From Novilysobacter selenitireducens (lineage in GTDB: Bacteria; Pseudomonadota; Gammaproteobacteria; Xanthomonadales; Xanthomonadaceae), in NCBI RefSeq assembly GCF_020026895.1, contig NZ_JAINZW010000004.1, positions 248,001 through 312,000 of the forward strand: a stretch of DNA of 64,000 bases, given 5' to 3'. Both the position numbers and the translations under genes were made by a program. Of this stretch, positions 63,878 through 64,000 are shown piece after piece (position 1 is the first letter of the stretch; every line of letters starts with the position of its first letter). The notes under the pieces are model-generated. The model ran no database searches, was not told the DNA's origin, and worked only from the letters and a program-made list of their open reading frames with translations.

Positions 63878-64000
63878 TTACCGCGGCGGCGCGCATCCCA
63901 GCGCGTGCAGCACCGGTCCGATATGGGGCAGGGCGACCAGCCAGGGTGCTGCCATCGTCAGCACCCCCATTCCGATGATGGCGACGCCGCCCCAGCGCCG
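63878..64000 (-). CDS. C-terminal end of a membrane protein (partial)
   Basis: The last 40 residues of a gene reading off the right edge: RRWGGVAIIGMGVLTMAAPW, then LVALPHIGPVLHALGCAPPR and stop. One hydrophobic helix is visible. The ending resembles TauE/SafE-type membrane proteins often found near fnr and the cbb3 oxidase genes, but 40 residues do not allow a firm call. Confidence 0.45.
   Translation of the reverse strand, partial: RRWGGVAIIGMGVLTMAAPWLVALPHIGPVLHALGCAPPR

Overview
This is a GC-rich, densely packed stretch of chromosome from a gammaproteobacterium. The gene content points to the Xanthomonadaceae/Lysobacteraceae, with a Lysobacter- or Luteimonas-like organism most likely. 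Pointers are the RNase E/RluC divergent pair, the NfuA gene followed by a proline-rich 'transmembrane repetitive' protein, the lysine-rich histone H1-like protein, the MsrP/MsrQ pair, FNR-type regulator, TonB-dependent receptor, REP-type repeats and TAGAAT-type -10 boxes just before start codons. Genus assignment is inference. I see no prophage, insertion sequence, integron or CRISPR array; the window is ordinary chromosome with small repeat elements.

Layout: 1-0.9 kb holds the start of ccmA (haem exporter ATPase, cut by the window edge) and a DUF3293 protein. 1.2-12.8 kb is a mixed set of metabolic and envelope genes: an aminotransferase, a duplicated-domain lipoprotein, uup, an SRPBCC protein, an SDR, thpR, a YdeI-like protein, a three-domain lipoprotein, an M14 peptidase, a GST and a rhomboid protease. 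12.8-16.5 kb has a small protein, the histone H1-like protein, a GNAT-fold protein, a PAS-only protein and rluF. 16.6-20.4 kb has a lipoprotein, photolyase, an OmpA-family lipoprotein with terminator, and MgtC. 20.4-27.6 kb carries an FAD oxidoreductase and the four-gene 'ligase-associated' DNA repair operon (MBL exonuclease, ATP-dependent ligase, DEXH helicase, PdeM); the helicase gene contains an in-frame REP-type repeat.

27.8-33.6 kb: SulP transporter with a universal stress protein, then a c-di-GMP pair (GAF-degenerate GGDEF-EAL protein and a membrane diguanylate cyclase). 33.6-36.3 kb: a sirtuin translationally coupled to a histone-tailed phasin, a polyhydroxyalkanoate-system protein and a tail-anchored FHA protein. 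36.3-43.2 kb: msrQ, msrP, serC, aroA, two tandem TonB-like proteins and serS. 43.2-46.2 kb: azoR/LysR divergent pair, tRNA-Ser and a GacA-like response regulator. 46.3-50.9 kb: rne with a long leader, and rluC. 50.9-57.8 kb: a TonB_C lipoprotein, phhB, nfuA, the TonB-like repetitive protein, tRNA-Leu, a lytic transglycosylase and an FMN glutamate-synthase-family protein. 57.8-64 kb: arsC, tRNA-Val, a three-gene TonB-dependent receptor/YfiR/hybrid kinase cassette, an FNR-type regulator and the end of a membrane protein.

The most interesting items are the REP-type repeat translated inside the helicase, the receptor-YfiR-kinase cassette with overlapping genes, the TonB-like Ser-x3-His motif in the repetitive protein after nfuA, the phasin-sirtuin overlap, and the recurrent -10 boxes placed so that transcripts would be leaderless.
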